A stretch of 64,000 bases of DNA from contig JAXLQR010000002.1 of assembly GCA_046331545.1 (NCBI GenBank), forward strand, positions 2,914,001 through 2,978,000, given 5' to 3'. Below the pieces are notes generated by a model. It worked only from the letters and a program-made list of their open reading frames with translations. It was not told the origin of the DNA and did not search any database. The stretch is from JADJVL01 sp046331545. Lineage in GTDB: Bacteria; Acidobacteriota; Holophagae; Holophagales; Holophagaceae. The position numbers and the translations under genes were made by a program. Of this stretch, positions 27,944-36,284 are shown piece after piece (position 1 is the stretch's first letter; each line of letters opens with the position of its first letter).

Positions 27944-28513
27944 TCAGCCCTCGATTTCCTGCTTCTTCACCAGCTTCGGCATGGCGGGTGCGGCCGGCAT
28001 GTGGGCGACGCCGACCCACACATACCGCGTGCCGCGCTTCTGGCCCTGCTTGGTGACGGCGCCCTCGGCCTCGAGCTCGCTGAAGAAGCGGCGGAGGGTG
28101 GCGGGGGCCCAGTCGCAGTCCTTGAGGCCCAGGGCCTCCTGGGCCTGGAAGCTGCTCAGGGCGCCCTCGAGCTGGAGCTTCTTGACGAGCTGGGACTTGA
28201 GATCCGAGAGCTCGGCCTTGCTGCGCCGGGCCTTGGTCTTGAAGTCGGGGCCGGAGGCCTTCGCGGGGGCGGGCGCGGGGGACGGGGTCGGGGCCGGGGA
28301 CGCGGGGGCGGCGGCCGGGGCCGGAGCCCCCTTGGCGCTGGACTCGAAGAGCAGGCCGCCGTCCAGGTAGACATCGCTGTCCTCGGACCGGAAGAGCACC
28401 ACCACGGAGCTGGCGTGGACGTCCTCGTTGTGGAGGGCGGTGATCACCTGGTCGCCGATGCGCTTCTTCGCGGCGGCGGACAGCGCGGGGGCCTGGATGA
28501 TCACGAGTGCCAT
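27944..28513 (-). CDS. two-domain protein: tautomerase-like N-terminus, winged-helix-like C-terminus
   Basis: 189 residues. The first ~55 (MALVIIQAPALSAAAKKRIG, then ALHNEDVHASSVVVLFR) look like a 4-oxalocrotonate-tautomerase-sized beta-alpha-beta unit, though without the usual Pro2. A Pro/Ala linker (~62-85) follows, then a helical DNA-binding-like module (QALEALGL-type helix, DWAPATLRRFFSELEAEGAV, then TRYVWVGV). The fold assignments are by eye. The 3' end is duplicated downstream. It is divergent from Fur; AT-rich sequence with TATAAA (28548-28553, minus) precedes it. Confidence 0.55.
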   Translation of the reverse strand: MALVIIQAPALSAAAKKRIGDQVITALHNEDVHASSVVVLFRSEDSDVYLDGGLLFESSAKGAPAPAAAPASPAPTPSPAPAPAKASGPDFKTKARRSKAELSDLKSQLVKKLQLEGALSSFQAQEALGLKDCDWAPATLRRFFSELEAEGAVTKQGQKRGTRYVWVGVAHMPAAPAMPKLVKKQEIEG

Positions 28514-28615
28514 GGGTCAACTCCACTATGAAGGGGGGAATTGTGATTTTATAACGGGATTCGGTCCCTGCCAGGAAATCTTTCACCCTGCGTAAGATGG
28601 ACGCCGGAGACGCCC

Positions 28616-29125
28616 ATGCCTTCCCGAACCGCCGGCCGGAAAACGCCCTTCGCCGAAGAGCAGGCGCGCTTCGAGACGTTCCTACGTGGTCGCGGTCTCA
28701 AGTACACCGGGGAGCGCAAGGCCCTCGTCCAGGCGGTCTTCCAGACCGACCACCACTTCGACGCCGATTCCCTGCACATGGCCCTGCGCAAGAAGGGCGG
28801 CGACATCTCCCGGGCCACGGTCTACCGGACCCTGGACCTGCTGGTGCAGTGCGGCCTGGTGCGCAAGCAGTCCCTGGGCGACCAGCACGCCCACTACGAG
28901 GCCGTGCGCGGCGACGAGCACCACGACCACCTGATCTGCCTGAACTGCCAGAAGGTCATCGAGTTCTTCCGCCCCGACCTGGAGGCCCTCCAGGACGCCA
29001 TCTGCGAGGACCACCGATTCAAGGCCCTGCACCACAGCCTGCAGATCTTCGGGCTCTGCGAGGCGTGCGCCGGCAGCGCCGACGAGGCCAGCCTGGTGCA
29101 GCGGGTGTCGCAGATCCACACCTGA
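28616..29125 (+). CDS. fur: Fur-family metal-responsive transcriptional regulator
   Basis: 169 residues. Winged-helix DNA-binding half (LKYTGERKALVQAVF, ISRATVYRTLDLLVQCGLV) followed by the metal/dimer half with EHHDHLICLNCQKVIEF (HHxH and the first CxxC) and FGLCEAC (second CxxC). This suits Fur or a close relative such as PerR or Zur; the metal cannot be settled. It is followed 66 bases on by an exported protein gene. Confidence 0.9.
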   Translation: MPSRTAGRKTPFAEEQARFETFLRGRGLKYTGERKALVQAVFQTDHHFDADSLHMALRKKGGDISRATVYRTLDLLVQCGLVRKQSLGDQHAHYEAVRGDEHHDHLICLNCQKVIEFFRPDLEALQDAICEDHRFKALHHSLQIFGLCEACAGSADEASLVQRVSQIHT

Positions 29126-29191
29126 GGCGGTCCCGGGAACCCATGCCCGACCCGGCGCACGGGAAGCCGTAGCTCCCCCGGAAGGAATCCC

Positions 29192-29926
29192 ATGCGCGCG
29201 ATCCTGCTCTGCCTCCTGGCCGCCGCCGCCCTGCGCGCGGACGCCCTGTCGGACCTCCGTGCCGCCCTCCAGCGGCTCCAGGGCCGCGAAACCATCAAGG
29301 CCAGGGCGGAGATCTCGAAGTTCACCCAGAACGGCGAGGGGAAGAAGGCGAAAACGAAGCAGAGCCGGGGCACGGTGATGCTGGAAGACGGCCCCGTCGG
29401 CCTGCGCCTGGGCTGGTCGGCGGAGCAGCTGGAGGCCGCCCGGCTGGAGACCCGGCGCCAGAAGGCCGACCCCGAGGCCGCGACGCCGAACCTGGACAGC
29501 CTGCGGGCCCTCAACGCGGAGGACGCCTCGGAGATGCTGGGAGCCTCCCCTGGCCTCCTGGTGAAGCTGGGCAACGCCCGGGTGCTCGAGGAACGCCCCG
29601 AGGCCCTGGGCGGCCGGCCCGCGCGGCTGCTCCTGCTCCAGCTCGAGCCCGCCCTCGACGCCGAGGCCAGGGAAATGATGAAGAAGTACGACCAGCGCCT
29701 GAAGGTCTGGCTCGACGCGGACGGCACGCCCCTGGCCTCGGAGGAGAGCCTGGAGTTCAAGGGAAGCAAGTTCCTCATCTCCTTCGGCGGCGCCTCGAAG
29801 GAGCACTGCACCTACCGCAAGGTGGGAGGGCGCCTCGTGGCCGAGCGCACCACGAAGGAGACCAGCGGCAGCGGCATGGGCATCAGCAGTTCGGGCAGGA
29901 CCGTCGTGGCCTTGACGGTGATGTAG
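29192..29926 (+). CDS. exported protein, LolA-like in outline
   Basis: 244 residues with a signal peptide ending near ALRADA. The mature part has alternating strands with charged loops (RGTVMLEDGPVGLRLGWS, RLKVWLDADGTPLASEESLE, FLISFGG). The antiparallel pattern with SKFLISF resembles outer-membrane lipoprotein carrier/sorting proteins, but no family motif is clear. GGAAGGAA precedes the ATG. Confidence 0.5.
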   Translation: MRAILLCLLAAAALRADALSDLRAALQRLQGRETIKARAEISKFTQNGEGKKAKTKQSRGTVMLEDGPVGLRLGWSAEQLEAARLETRRQKADPEAATPNLDSLRALNAEDASEMLGASPGLLVKLGNARVLEERPEALGGRPARLLLLQLEPALDAEAREMMKKYDQRLKVWLDADGTPLASEESLEFKGSKFLISFGGASKEHCTYRKVGGRLVAERTTKETSGSGMGISSSGRTVVALTVM

Positions 29927-29945
29927 GCGGCACGGCTCGCGGCGC

Positions 29946-31568
29946 TCAGCTCCCGGGCTTCTTCTTGAAGAAGGGTTTGCCGGTGGCCTTCGCGGCGGGC
30001 TTCTCGAAGGGCTTGCCGGTGCGGCGGTCCGCCGGCACGTGTCCTTCGCTCGTCCGGTAGGGGCTCAGGCCCTTCCGGGGGCCGTGGGCGCGGTCCTCGG
30101 GACGCTCGGGCTTCCGTTCGCCGGGGCGCTCCCAGGCCTTCTCGCCGGACCGCTCCGGGCGGGGCGTGTGGGGGCGCTCGGGGCGCTCCTTGAATCCGGG
30201 CCTGCCCCCCGGCTTCCAGGGGCCGCGGTCCTCCCGGGCCGGCCGGCCCTCGGAGCGGAACTCCCGCTTGGGGGGCTCGGGGATGTCGAAGCCCAGGGAC
30301 GCGTCGCCTTCGAGCTTCGCCAGCAGCGCCGCCACCAGGGCCTCGGGGTCGCGGCCCGCCAGGAGGGCCTTCGCCTCGCCCCGGTGCTTCTCGGCTTCGG
30401 GGCTGCCGAGGCCCTCCAGGAAGCGGCCGTGCTTCGCCCTGCGGATGTCCTCAATACGGGGCACGCCGCGCCACTCGAGGTTGAGCCCGCCGCGCCGCGA
30501 CCAGGCCAGGAGGATGCGGCTCTCCTTGAAGTTCACCAGGGCGAGGCTGGTCCCCTTGGCCCCGGCGCGGCCGGTGCGGCCGCTGCGGTGGACGTAGCTC
30601 TCCATCTGCGTGGGGATGCCGATGTGCACCACCAGGGGCAGGCCCGTGATGTCGAGGCCCCGGGCGGCGACGTCCGTGGCCACCAGGATGTGCAGCTTGC
30701 CCTCCTTGAAGGCCGTGAGGATGCGGTTCCGCGTGCCCTGGGCCAGGTCCCCGTGGAGGAACTCGGCGGCGAGGCCGGCCTCCCGCAGGGCCTCGCAGAC
30801 CGTCTCCGTCTGGATCTTGGTCTTGGTGAAGACCAGGGCGGCGCTGGGATCGTCGTGGAGCAGGAAGTTGGTCAGCGCCTTCGTCTGGAAGGCGTCGGCG
30901 ATGAGGCAGGGCGTGTGGCGGATGTCGGCGTGGCTGGCCGCCGCGCCGGCCTCCGCGAGCTGGACGCGGAAGGGGTCCTTGAGGAACTGCTTCGCCAGGG
31001 CGGCGATGGGCCCGGGCAGGGTGGCGCTGAAGAGGTAGGTCTGGGGGCCGGCGGGCACCTTCCCCAGGATGGTCTTCACGTCGTCGATGAAGCCCATGTT
31101 GAGCATCTCGTCGCACTCGTCGAGGACGACCATGGAGACCTTCGAGAGGTCGAGGGTCTCCTTCTCCAGGTGGTCCATCACGCGGCCCGGCGTGCCCACC
31201 ACGACCTGGGCGCCATACTTCAGCGCGCGCAGCTGGGGCGTGTAGCTCATGCCGCCCACCAGCATGGCCAGGGGCAGGTCCGGGCGGAGGGTCTTCAGCT
31301 CCTCGGCCACCTGCTGGGCCAGTTCCCGCGTCGGGGCGAGGACGAGGACCTGGGGATGGGGCTCCGGGGCGAGGCGGTGCAGGATGGGCAGGCCGAAGGC
31401 CAGGGTCTTGCCCGAGCCCGTGCGGCTCTGCACCAGCAGGTCCCGTCCGGCGAGGCCCGGCGCGAAGGCCTGGGCCTGCACCGGCGTCGGGGTGGTGTAG
31501 CCCCGGCGGGCCAGGGCGTCCAGAAAGGGCTGCGCGCAGCCCAGGGCTGCGAAGGTGAGGGTGTCCAC
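29946..31568 (-). CDS. DEAD-box-type ATP-dependent RNA helicase (DECD variant)
   Basis: 540 residues from the GTG at 31568, with GGAG 6 bases upstream. Motifs in order: Q motif with TPVQAQA, I SRTGSGKT, Ia PTRELAQQ, Ib TPGR, II DECD (in VVLDECDEM, where DEAD is usual), III SAT, V ATDVAARGLDI, VI HRSGRTGRAG. A long basic C-terminal tail rich in Arg/Pro/Lys (from ~residue 420) should bind RNA. Acts in rRNA maturation or mRNA turnover. Upstream in-frame codons to 32273 are antisense to the kinase gene and excluded. Confidence 0.93.
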   Translation of the reverse strand: MDTLTFAALGCAQPFLDALARRGYTTPTPVQAQAFAPGLAGRDLLVQSRTGSGKTLAFGLPILHRLAPEPHPQVLVLAPTRELAQQVAEELKTLRPDLPLAMLVGGMSYTPQLRALKYGAQVVVGTPGRVMDHLEKETLDLSKVSMVVLDECDEMLNMGFIDDVKTILGKVPAGPQTYLFSATLPGPIAALAKQFLKDPFRVQLAEAGAAASHADIRHTPCLIADAFQTKALTNFLLHDDPSAALVFTKTKIQTETVCEALREAGLAAEFLHGDLAQGTRNRILTAFKEGKLHILVATDVAARGLDITGLPLVVHIGIPTQMESYVHRSGRTGRAGAKGTSLALVNFKESRILLAWSRRGGLNLEWRGVPRIEDIRRAKHGRFLEGLGSPEAEKHRGEAKALLAGRDPEALVAALLAKLEGDASLGFDIPEPPKREFRSEGRPAREDRGPWKPGGRPGFKERPERPHTPRPERSGEKAWERPGERKPERPEDRAHGPRKGLSPYRTSEGHVPADRRTGKPFEKPAAKATGKPFFKKKPGS

Positions 31569-31755
31569 GCTGTCTCCACGGGCGTCTGTCCCGCGGAGGG
31601 GCGCTGGGTGCGCCTGCCGGATCTGGCCCAAACGTCCAGTCTCCCATGGAAGTCCCCCCGGAACCAGGGAGGATTCCTTCCGGCAGGGCCACGACGCCGG
31701 CGGGACGTGGCCGGGTCGCGGGCCCCCCGCTAGACTCTTCCCGTCCCTCTCCCCC

Positions 31756-34206
31756 ATGACCGTCCACATCGGCAAGTTCGAGCTGCTCAGGCCCCTCGGC
31801 CGGGGGGGCATGGGCACGGTGTTCCTCGGCCGGGACCCGGTGCTGGGGCGGGAGGTGGCCATCAAGACCATCTCCATGGGGGCGGAGGGCGAGCAGGGGG
31901 AGCTGCGCCAGCGCTTCCTGCGGGAGGCCAGCCTGGCCGCGCGCTTCAGCCACCCGAACCTGCTCACGGTGTACGAGTTCGGGGAGCAGGACGGGATCCT
32001 CTTCATCGCCATGGAGTTCCTCCGCGGCGTGGACCTCAGCGTGCTGCTGGAGCGCAGGCTGCTCGGTCCCCGCACGGTGCTGGAACTGCTGGCCCAGGTG
32101 GCGGACGGGCTCTCCGAGGCCCACCAGAGCGGCGTCATCCACCGGGACATCAAGCCCCAGAACATCCGCGTGCTGCAGACGCCCCGGGGGCTCCAGGCCA
32201 AGATCATGGACTTCGGCATCGCCCGCTCCCGCCTGGACGGCCACATGACCCAGACCGGCGCGGTGCTGGGCACGCCCTACTACACGGCGCCGGAGGTGCT
32301 GAAGGGCGGCGCGGCGGACCCGCGGGCGGACCTCTGGGCCGTCGGCGTGGTGCTCTACCAGGCCCTGTCGGGCCGGCGCGCCTTCGAGGGGGACACGCCG
32401 GCCCTGATCCTCATGAAGGTGCTGACCGAGCATCCGAGCCTCGACGGCATCCCCGAACCGCTGCGGGGCACGGTCAGCCGTGCGCTGGAGAAGGATCCGG
32501 AGCGGCGCTTCCAGTCGGCGGCCGACCTCTCCGCCGCCCTGAGGGCCGAAGCCCCGGCCCTGCCGCCGGATCCGCCCCTGGTCCTGCCCGCCGACCTGGT
32601 GGGCCAGGATCCCAGCCTCGTGACGCCCACGGAGCCCGCGGCGGAGCCGGGCACGCCGGAGGCCCTGCGGCTCTCCCTGCAACCGTCGGCGCCCACCGTG
32701 CTCCAGACGCCCCACGCAGGGTCGTCCTCCCCCAGGGCCCAGCCGCAGCCGTGGCTGGAGGAGGGCGGCGACCCCGAGATCCTCTACCAGTGGGGCTTGA
32801 AGTTCATGCTCGGCGACGGCCTCGCGGTGGACCCCGGCTCCGCCACCCGCTGCTTCCGCAAGGCGGCGGACCAGGGCCACGCCGAGGCCATGCACCAGCT
32901 CGGCGAGCTCTACCTCAGCGGCGAGGCGGGCCTGCACGACACCCAGGAGGCCCTGCTCTGGACGCGGAAGGCCGCCACGCTGGGCTCCATGGAGGCCATG
33001 GCCAGCCTCGGGGCCCAGCTCGTGAAGACCGCGGACCGCCGGGACGAGGGCCTCCAGTGGCTGCACGTGGCGGCGTCGGGCAACGTGCCGCAGGCCCTGC
33101 GGACCCTGTCCCGCATCTACGCGGAGGCGCCGCCGGGGGAAGGCGGCATGGCGGAGGCGGCCCGCATCCTGCGCGCGGCGCAGGCCCTGGACGAGCCCGC
33201 GGCCTGCTACGCCCTCGGCCGGTGGATCCGCGACGGCGCCATCCCCGCGGAGGACCCGGGCGAAGCCCGGCGCGCCCTCGCCAAGGCCGCGGACCTCGGC
33301 ATGCCCGAGGCCATGCTGGAGCTGGCCGCGGACTACCGGAGCGGGGAGCCGACCCCCGGGGACCTCGCCCTGGCCGCCGAATGGCTGCAGAAGGCGGCCT
33401 GGAAGGGGCACCCGAAGGGGATGCTGATGATGGCCCGGGCCTTCCGGGACGGCGACGGCGTGCCGGCGAGCCCCGGGCAGGCGGCGGCCCTGTTCCGCCA
33501 GGCGGCGGAGCTCGGCGACCCCGAGGCGATGGTGGAGCGCGCCTGGGCCATGGTGCGCGGGGAGGGCGTCCGGGCCGAGCCGCTCATCGCGCGGGACTGG
33601 TTCCGCCGCGCGGCGGAGGCCGGCTGCGCGGAGGCCTACATGCCCACGGCCCAGCTCTACGCCGGGGCGGAGAACCTCTTCGAGGACCGCGCCGAGGCGC
33701 TGAAGTGGTTCCGCCTGGCCTTCGAGGCCGGCGAGGTGGAGGCCGCGACCCACATCGGCCAGATCCTGGAGAAGCAGGGGGACGAGGCGGGCGCGCTGCC
33801 CTGGTTCCAGAAGGCGGCGGAGAAGGGCAGTCCCGGGGCGCTGGCCGCCCTGGGTCGCCGCCACCGGGAGGGCCGCGGGGTGCCGAAGGACGAGGGGCGC
33901 GCGGGCCACTGCCTGCGCCGCGCCGCGGAAGGCGGGGACCTGGCGGGCATGGTGGAGCTGGCGGACCTCCTGCTGCACCGGCAGATGCTCAGGCCCGACG
34001 GCCCCGAGGCGCTGCGCTGGCTGAGGCGCGCGGCGGAAGCGGGCCACGAGGAGGCCAAGGCGCGCCTCTACCGGCTCCTCCGGGACGGGGGCCCCGGCAT
34101 CGCGGCCAACCGGGCGGAGGCCGAGCGCTGGCGCGTGGAGGCGGGGCTGCCGGAGGAGAAGATGATGAGCAAGGTGACGAGCCTCTTCGGCTGGAAGAAG
34201 GCCTGA
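31756..34206 (+). CDS. Ser/Thr protein kinase with C-terminal Sel1 repeats
   Basis: 816 residues. The kinase domain (~6-265) has the Gly loop LGRGGMGTVFLG, VAIK lysine, catalytic HRDIKPQN, DFGIARS and APEVLKG, so it is expected to be active. A proline-rich linker (~270-330) leads to about a dozen Sel1-like repeats, for example EAMHQLGELYLSGEAG and AAALFRQAAELGDPEAMVER. No transmembrane segment, so cytoplasmic. The ATG is 15 bases into the last line of the leader; TAGACT lies about 20 bases before it. Followed after 1 base by a phosphatase gene. Confidence 0.9.
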   Translation: MTVHIGKFELLRPLGRGGMGTVFLGRDPVLGREVAIKTISMGAEGEQGELRQRFLREASLAARFSHPNLLTVYEFGEQDGILFIAMEFLRGVDLSVLLERRLLGPRTVLELLAQVADGLSEAHQSGVIHRDIKPQNIRVLQTPRGLQAKIMDFGIARSRLDGHMTQTGAVLGTPYYTAPEVLKGGAADPRADLWAVGVVLYQALSGRRAFEGDTPALILMKVLTEHPSLDGIPEPLRGTVSRALEKDPERRFQSAADLSAALRAEAPALPPDPPLVLPADLVGQDPSLVTPTEPAAEPGTPEALRLSLQPSAPTVLQTPHAGSSSPRAQPQPWLEEGGDPEILYQWGLKFMLGDGLAVDPGSATRCFRKAADQGHAEAMHQLGELYLSGEAGLHDTQEALLWTRKAATLGSMEAMASLGAQLVKTADRRDEGLQWLHVAASGNVPQALRTLSRIYAEAPPGEGGMAEAARILRAAQALDEPAACYALGRWIRDGAIPAEDPGEARRALAKAADLGMPEAMLELAADYRSGEPTPGDLALAAEWLQKAAWKGHPKGMLMMARAFRDGDGVPASPGQAAALFRQAAELGDPEAMVERAWAMVRGEGVRAEPLIARDWFRRAAEAGCAEAYMPTAQLYAGAENLFEDRAEALKWFRLAFEAGEVEAATHIGQILEKQGDEAGALPWFQKAAEKGSPGALAALGRRHREGRGVPKDEGRAGHCLRRAAEGGDLAGMVELADLLLHRQMLRPDGPEALRWLRRAAEAGHEEAKARLYRLLRDGGPGIAANRAEAERWRVEAGLPEEKMMSKVTSLFGWKKA

Positions 34207-34207
34207 C

Positions 34208-34702
34208 ATGGCCACGCTCCTCCTCGTCCGGCACGGCCCCGCCGAGGAGGGGCGGCCCGGGCTGGCCGACGCGGGCCGCGCCCTCACGCCGGAAGGGTGG
34301 ATCCGGACCCGGGCGGCCATGAAGGGGCTGGTGGCCCTGGGCTTCGTCCCGGACCGCGGCTGCACCAGTCCGTTCCGGCGGGCCGTCGAGACCATGGACT
34401 GCCTCGCGGAAGCCGCCGCCGAGGCTTCCGGCAGGGTCTTCCCCATGGAGTCCTGGGAGGGCCTCCAGCCCGAAGGCGACCCCGCCGTCGCCGAGGCCTG
34501 GCTGCGCCAGCGCGCCGCCGCCGCCGGGGCCGACGCCACGCTCGCCGTCACCAGCCACGAGCCCTTCCTGTCCCTGCTCATCGCGCACCTCACCGGCAAG
34601 CGCGTGGACGTCAAGAAGGCGAGTTGCACGGTCATCTCCTGGAGCGGAGGCGGGTGGAGTTTCGTGAAGCACCTGAAGCCTTCGGAGCTGCGGGGGGAGT
34701 AG
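34208..34702 (+). CDS. SixA-like histidine phosphatase
   Basis: 164 residues of the RHG branch of histidine phosphatases: RHGPAEEG at residues 8-15, an Arg in TSPFRRAVETM and the second catalytic His in VTSHEPFLS. SixA removes phosphate from phosphohistidine. Start is 1 base after the kinase stop, implying co-expression; the pair may control the same phosphoproteins, which is an inference. The stop precedes a 210-base gap with TTGACA at 34737-34742 but no matching -10. Confidence 0.85.
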   Translation: MATLLLVRHGPAEEGRPGLADAGRALTPEGWIRTRAAMKGLVALGFVPDRGCTSPFRRAVETMDCLAEAAAEASGRVFPMESWEGLQPEGDPAVAEAWLRQRAAAAGADATLAVTSHEPFLSLLIAHLTGKRVDVKKASCTVISWSGGGWSFVKHLKPSELRGE

Positions 34703-34912
34703 GGCGCGCCGGCTCGTGCCGGGGGGCCGGGTCCGCTTGACACTTCGAACAGCCCGCGAAACTTGCGCGAGGAGTCGCCGGGAACGGGATGGCGCCGCAA
34801 GGGTCGTTGTCGCTTCACCTTACGCGAGATTCGCGGGTCCGGCGCCCGGCGCGGGCCGTGTTGCTTTCGCGCCTCCTGCATCGATACGCTCCTTCCCTTC
34901 GGAGGAACCCCG

Positions 34913-35278
34913 ATGACCGAGAAGATCTCCCTCGACGCCAAGTTCGCTTCCTTCAGCGACCGCTGGTCCCCGCGGATCGTGGCGGAGCTCAACGGACAGC
35001 ACGTGAAAGTCTCGAAGGTGCAGGGCGAATTCGTCTGGCACCGCCACGACCACGAGGATGAACTCTTCCTCGTGCACCGGGGGCGGCTGCGCATCGAGTT
35101 CCGCGACCGCGCGGTGGAGCTCGGTCCCGGCGAGATGATCGTGGTGCCGCGCGGCGTGGAGCACCGTCCCGTCGCGGTCGAGGAGGTGGAGATGGTGATG
35201 TTCGAGCCCGCGGGAACGCTGAACACGGGAAATCTCACCGGGCACCCGCGCGCCCAGTCGGAGCTCCAGCGGATCTGA
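34913..35278 (+). CDS. small cupin protein
   Basis: 121 residues. One conserved cupin barrel with motif 1 HRHDHEDELFLVHRGRLRIEF-like (cut here to HRHDHEDELFLVHRG) and motif 2 GEMIVVPRGVEHRP; His-rich metal ligands are intact. GGAGGA is 7 bases before the ATG. Cupins of this size bind metals or small acids; the substrate is unknown. Confidence 0.85.
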   Translation: MTEKISLDAKFASFSDRWSPRIVAELNGQHVKVSKVQGEFVWHRHDHEDELFLVHRGRLRIEFRDRAVELGPGEMIVVPRGVEHRPVAVEEVEMVMFEPAGTLNTGNLTGHPRAQSELQRI

Positions 35279-35357
35279 GGCGAGGCCCCGTGCCCGGCCC
35301 CGGGGCCCCTCCCGTCCCCCGGTTGCAATCCTGCCTCGATCCCTTCACAACGGATCC

Positions 35358-36209
35358 ATGTCCCTCCGCCCGCCGCCCACCCTCGCCACGCTGCCCTCGG
35401 GCCTGCGGCTCCACTACCGGATCCAGGGACCGCCCCACGCGCCGTGGCTGGTGCTGCTCAATGGGCTGCTCTCGGACACGACCATGTGGGCGGGGGCGCT
35501 GCCGGGGCTGACCTCGCGGTTCCGGGTGCTGACCTTCGACAGCCGGGGGCAGGGGCATAGCGACGCGCCGGAGGACGGGCCCTACGCGACGGCGCGGCTG
35601 GCGGAGGACGCCTGGGAACTCTTCCGCGTGCTCGGCGTCGAAGGTCCGTGGCTCGTGGGCCTCAGCAACGGCGCCGCGATGAGCCTCGAACTGCTCACCA
35701 CGCATCCGGACGCCTTCCCCGGCGCGGTGCTCACGTCCTCGGTGCCCCGCATGGACTTCGCGATGGCGCGCAAGGCGGAGCACTGGGCCCGCTGCCTGGA
35801 GGTGGGCGGGCCGCTGCTGCAGTTCGACGCGGTGGCGCCCTTCCTCTGGGGGGACCGCTTCCTGGAGGCGCGGCACGGCGTGCTGCGGGCCTACCACCAC
35901 GTGGTGACCGGCGAGGGGAGGCCGATGCACGGCAACCTGCACCAGATCCGGGGCACCATGGGCTGGGACATCCGGGACCGGCTGGCGGCGGTGCGGGCAC
36001 CGGTGCTGCTGCTCTGCGGGGCCGAGGATCTCCTCACGCCGCCCTGGAAGTGCCTGGAGACCGCGAAGCTGCTGCCGGGCTCGCGCTTCGAGATCGTGCC
36101 GGGCATCGGCCACTCCTTCCCGGTGGAGGACCCGAAGGCCTTCACGGCCCGGGTCCTGGATTTCGTGACCGAAGTCCAAGACGGTGAAGGTTTCCGGGCG
36201 CGGGCGTAG
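35358..36209 (+). CDS. alpha/beta hydrolase
   Basis: 283 residues. Oxyanion region LNGLLSDTTMW, strand motif FDSRGQGHSDAP, nucleophile elbow GLSNGAAMSLE (Ser), Asp in CGAEDLLTPP and His in GIGHSFPVED. The arrangement fits 3-oxoadipate enol-lactonase/esterase-like enzymes. The substrate is unknown. It is followed 75 bases later by rho. Confidence 0.85.
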   Translation: MSLRPPPTLATLPSGLRLHYRIQGPPHAPWLVLLNGLLSDTTMWAGALPGLTSRFRVLTFDSRGQGHSDAPEDGPYATARLAEDAWELFRVLGVEGPWLVGLSNGAAMSLELLTTHPDAFPGAVLTSSVPRMDFAMARKAEHWARCLEVGGPLLQFDAVAPFLWGDRFLEARHGVLRAYHHVVTGEGRPMHGNLHQIRGTMGWDIRDRLAAVRAPVLLLCGAEDLLTPPWKCLETAKLLPGSRFEIVPGIGHSFPVEDPKAFTARVLDFVTEVQDGEGFRARA

Positions 36210-36284
36210 CCGGACCTTGCCGATTGGCGTACCCTGGGGGATCTCCACGATCCAACCCAAGGACGCAGCCCCCCGGGGCGGCCT

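Noticed and set aside
34737..34760. Sigma70 promoter before the cupin gene
   Set aside because: TTGACA is present but no acceptable -10 box lies 15-19 bases downstream.
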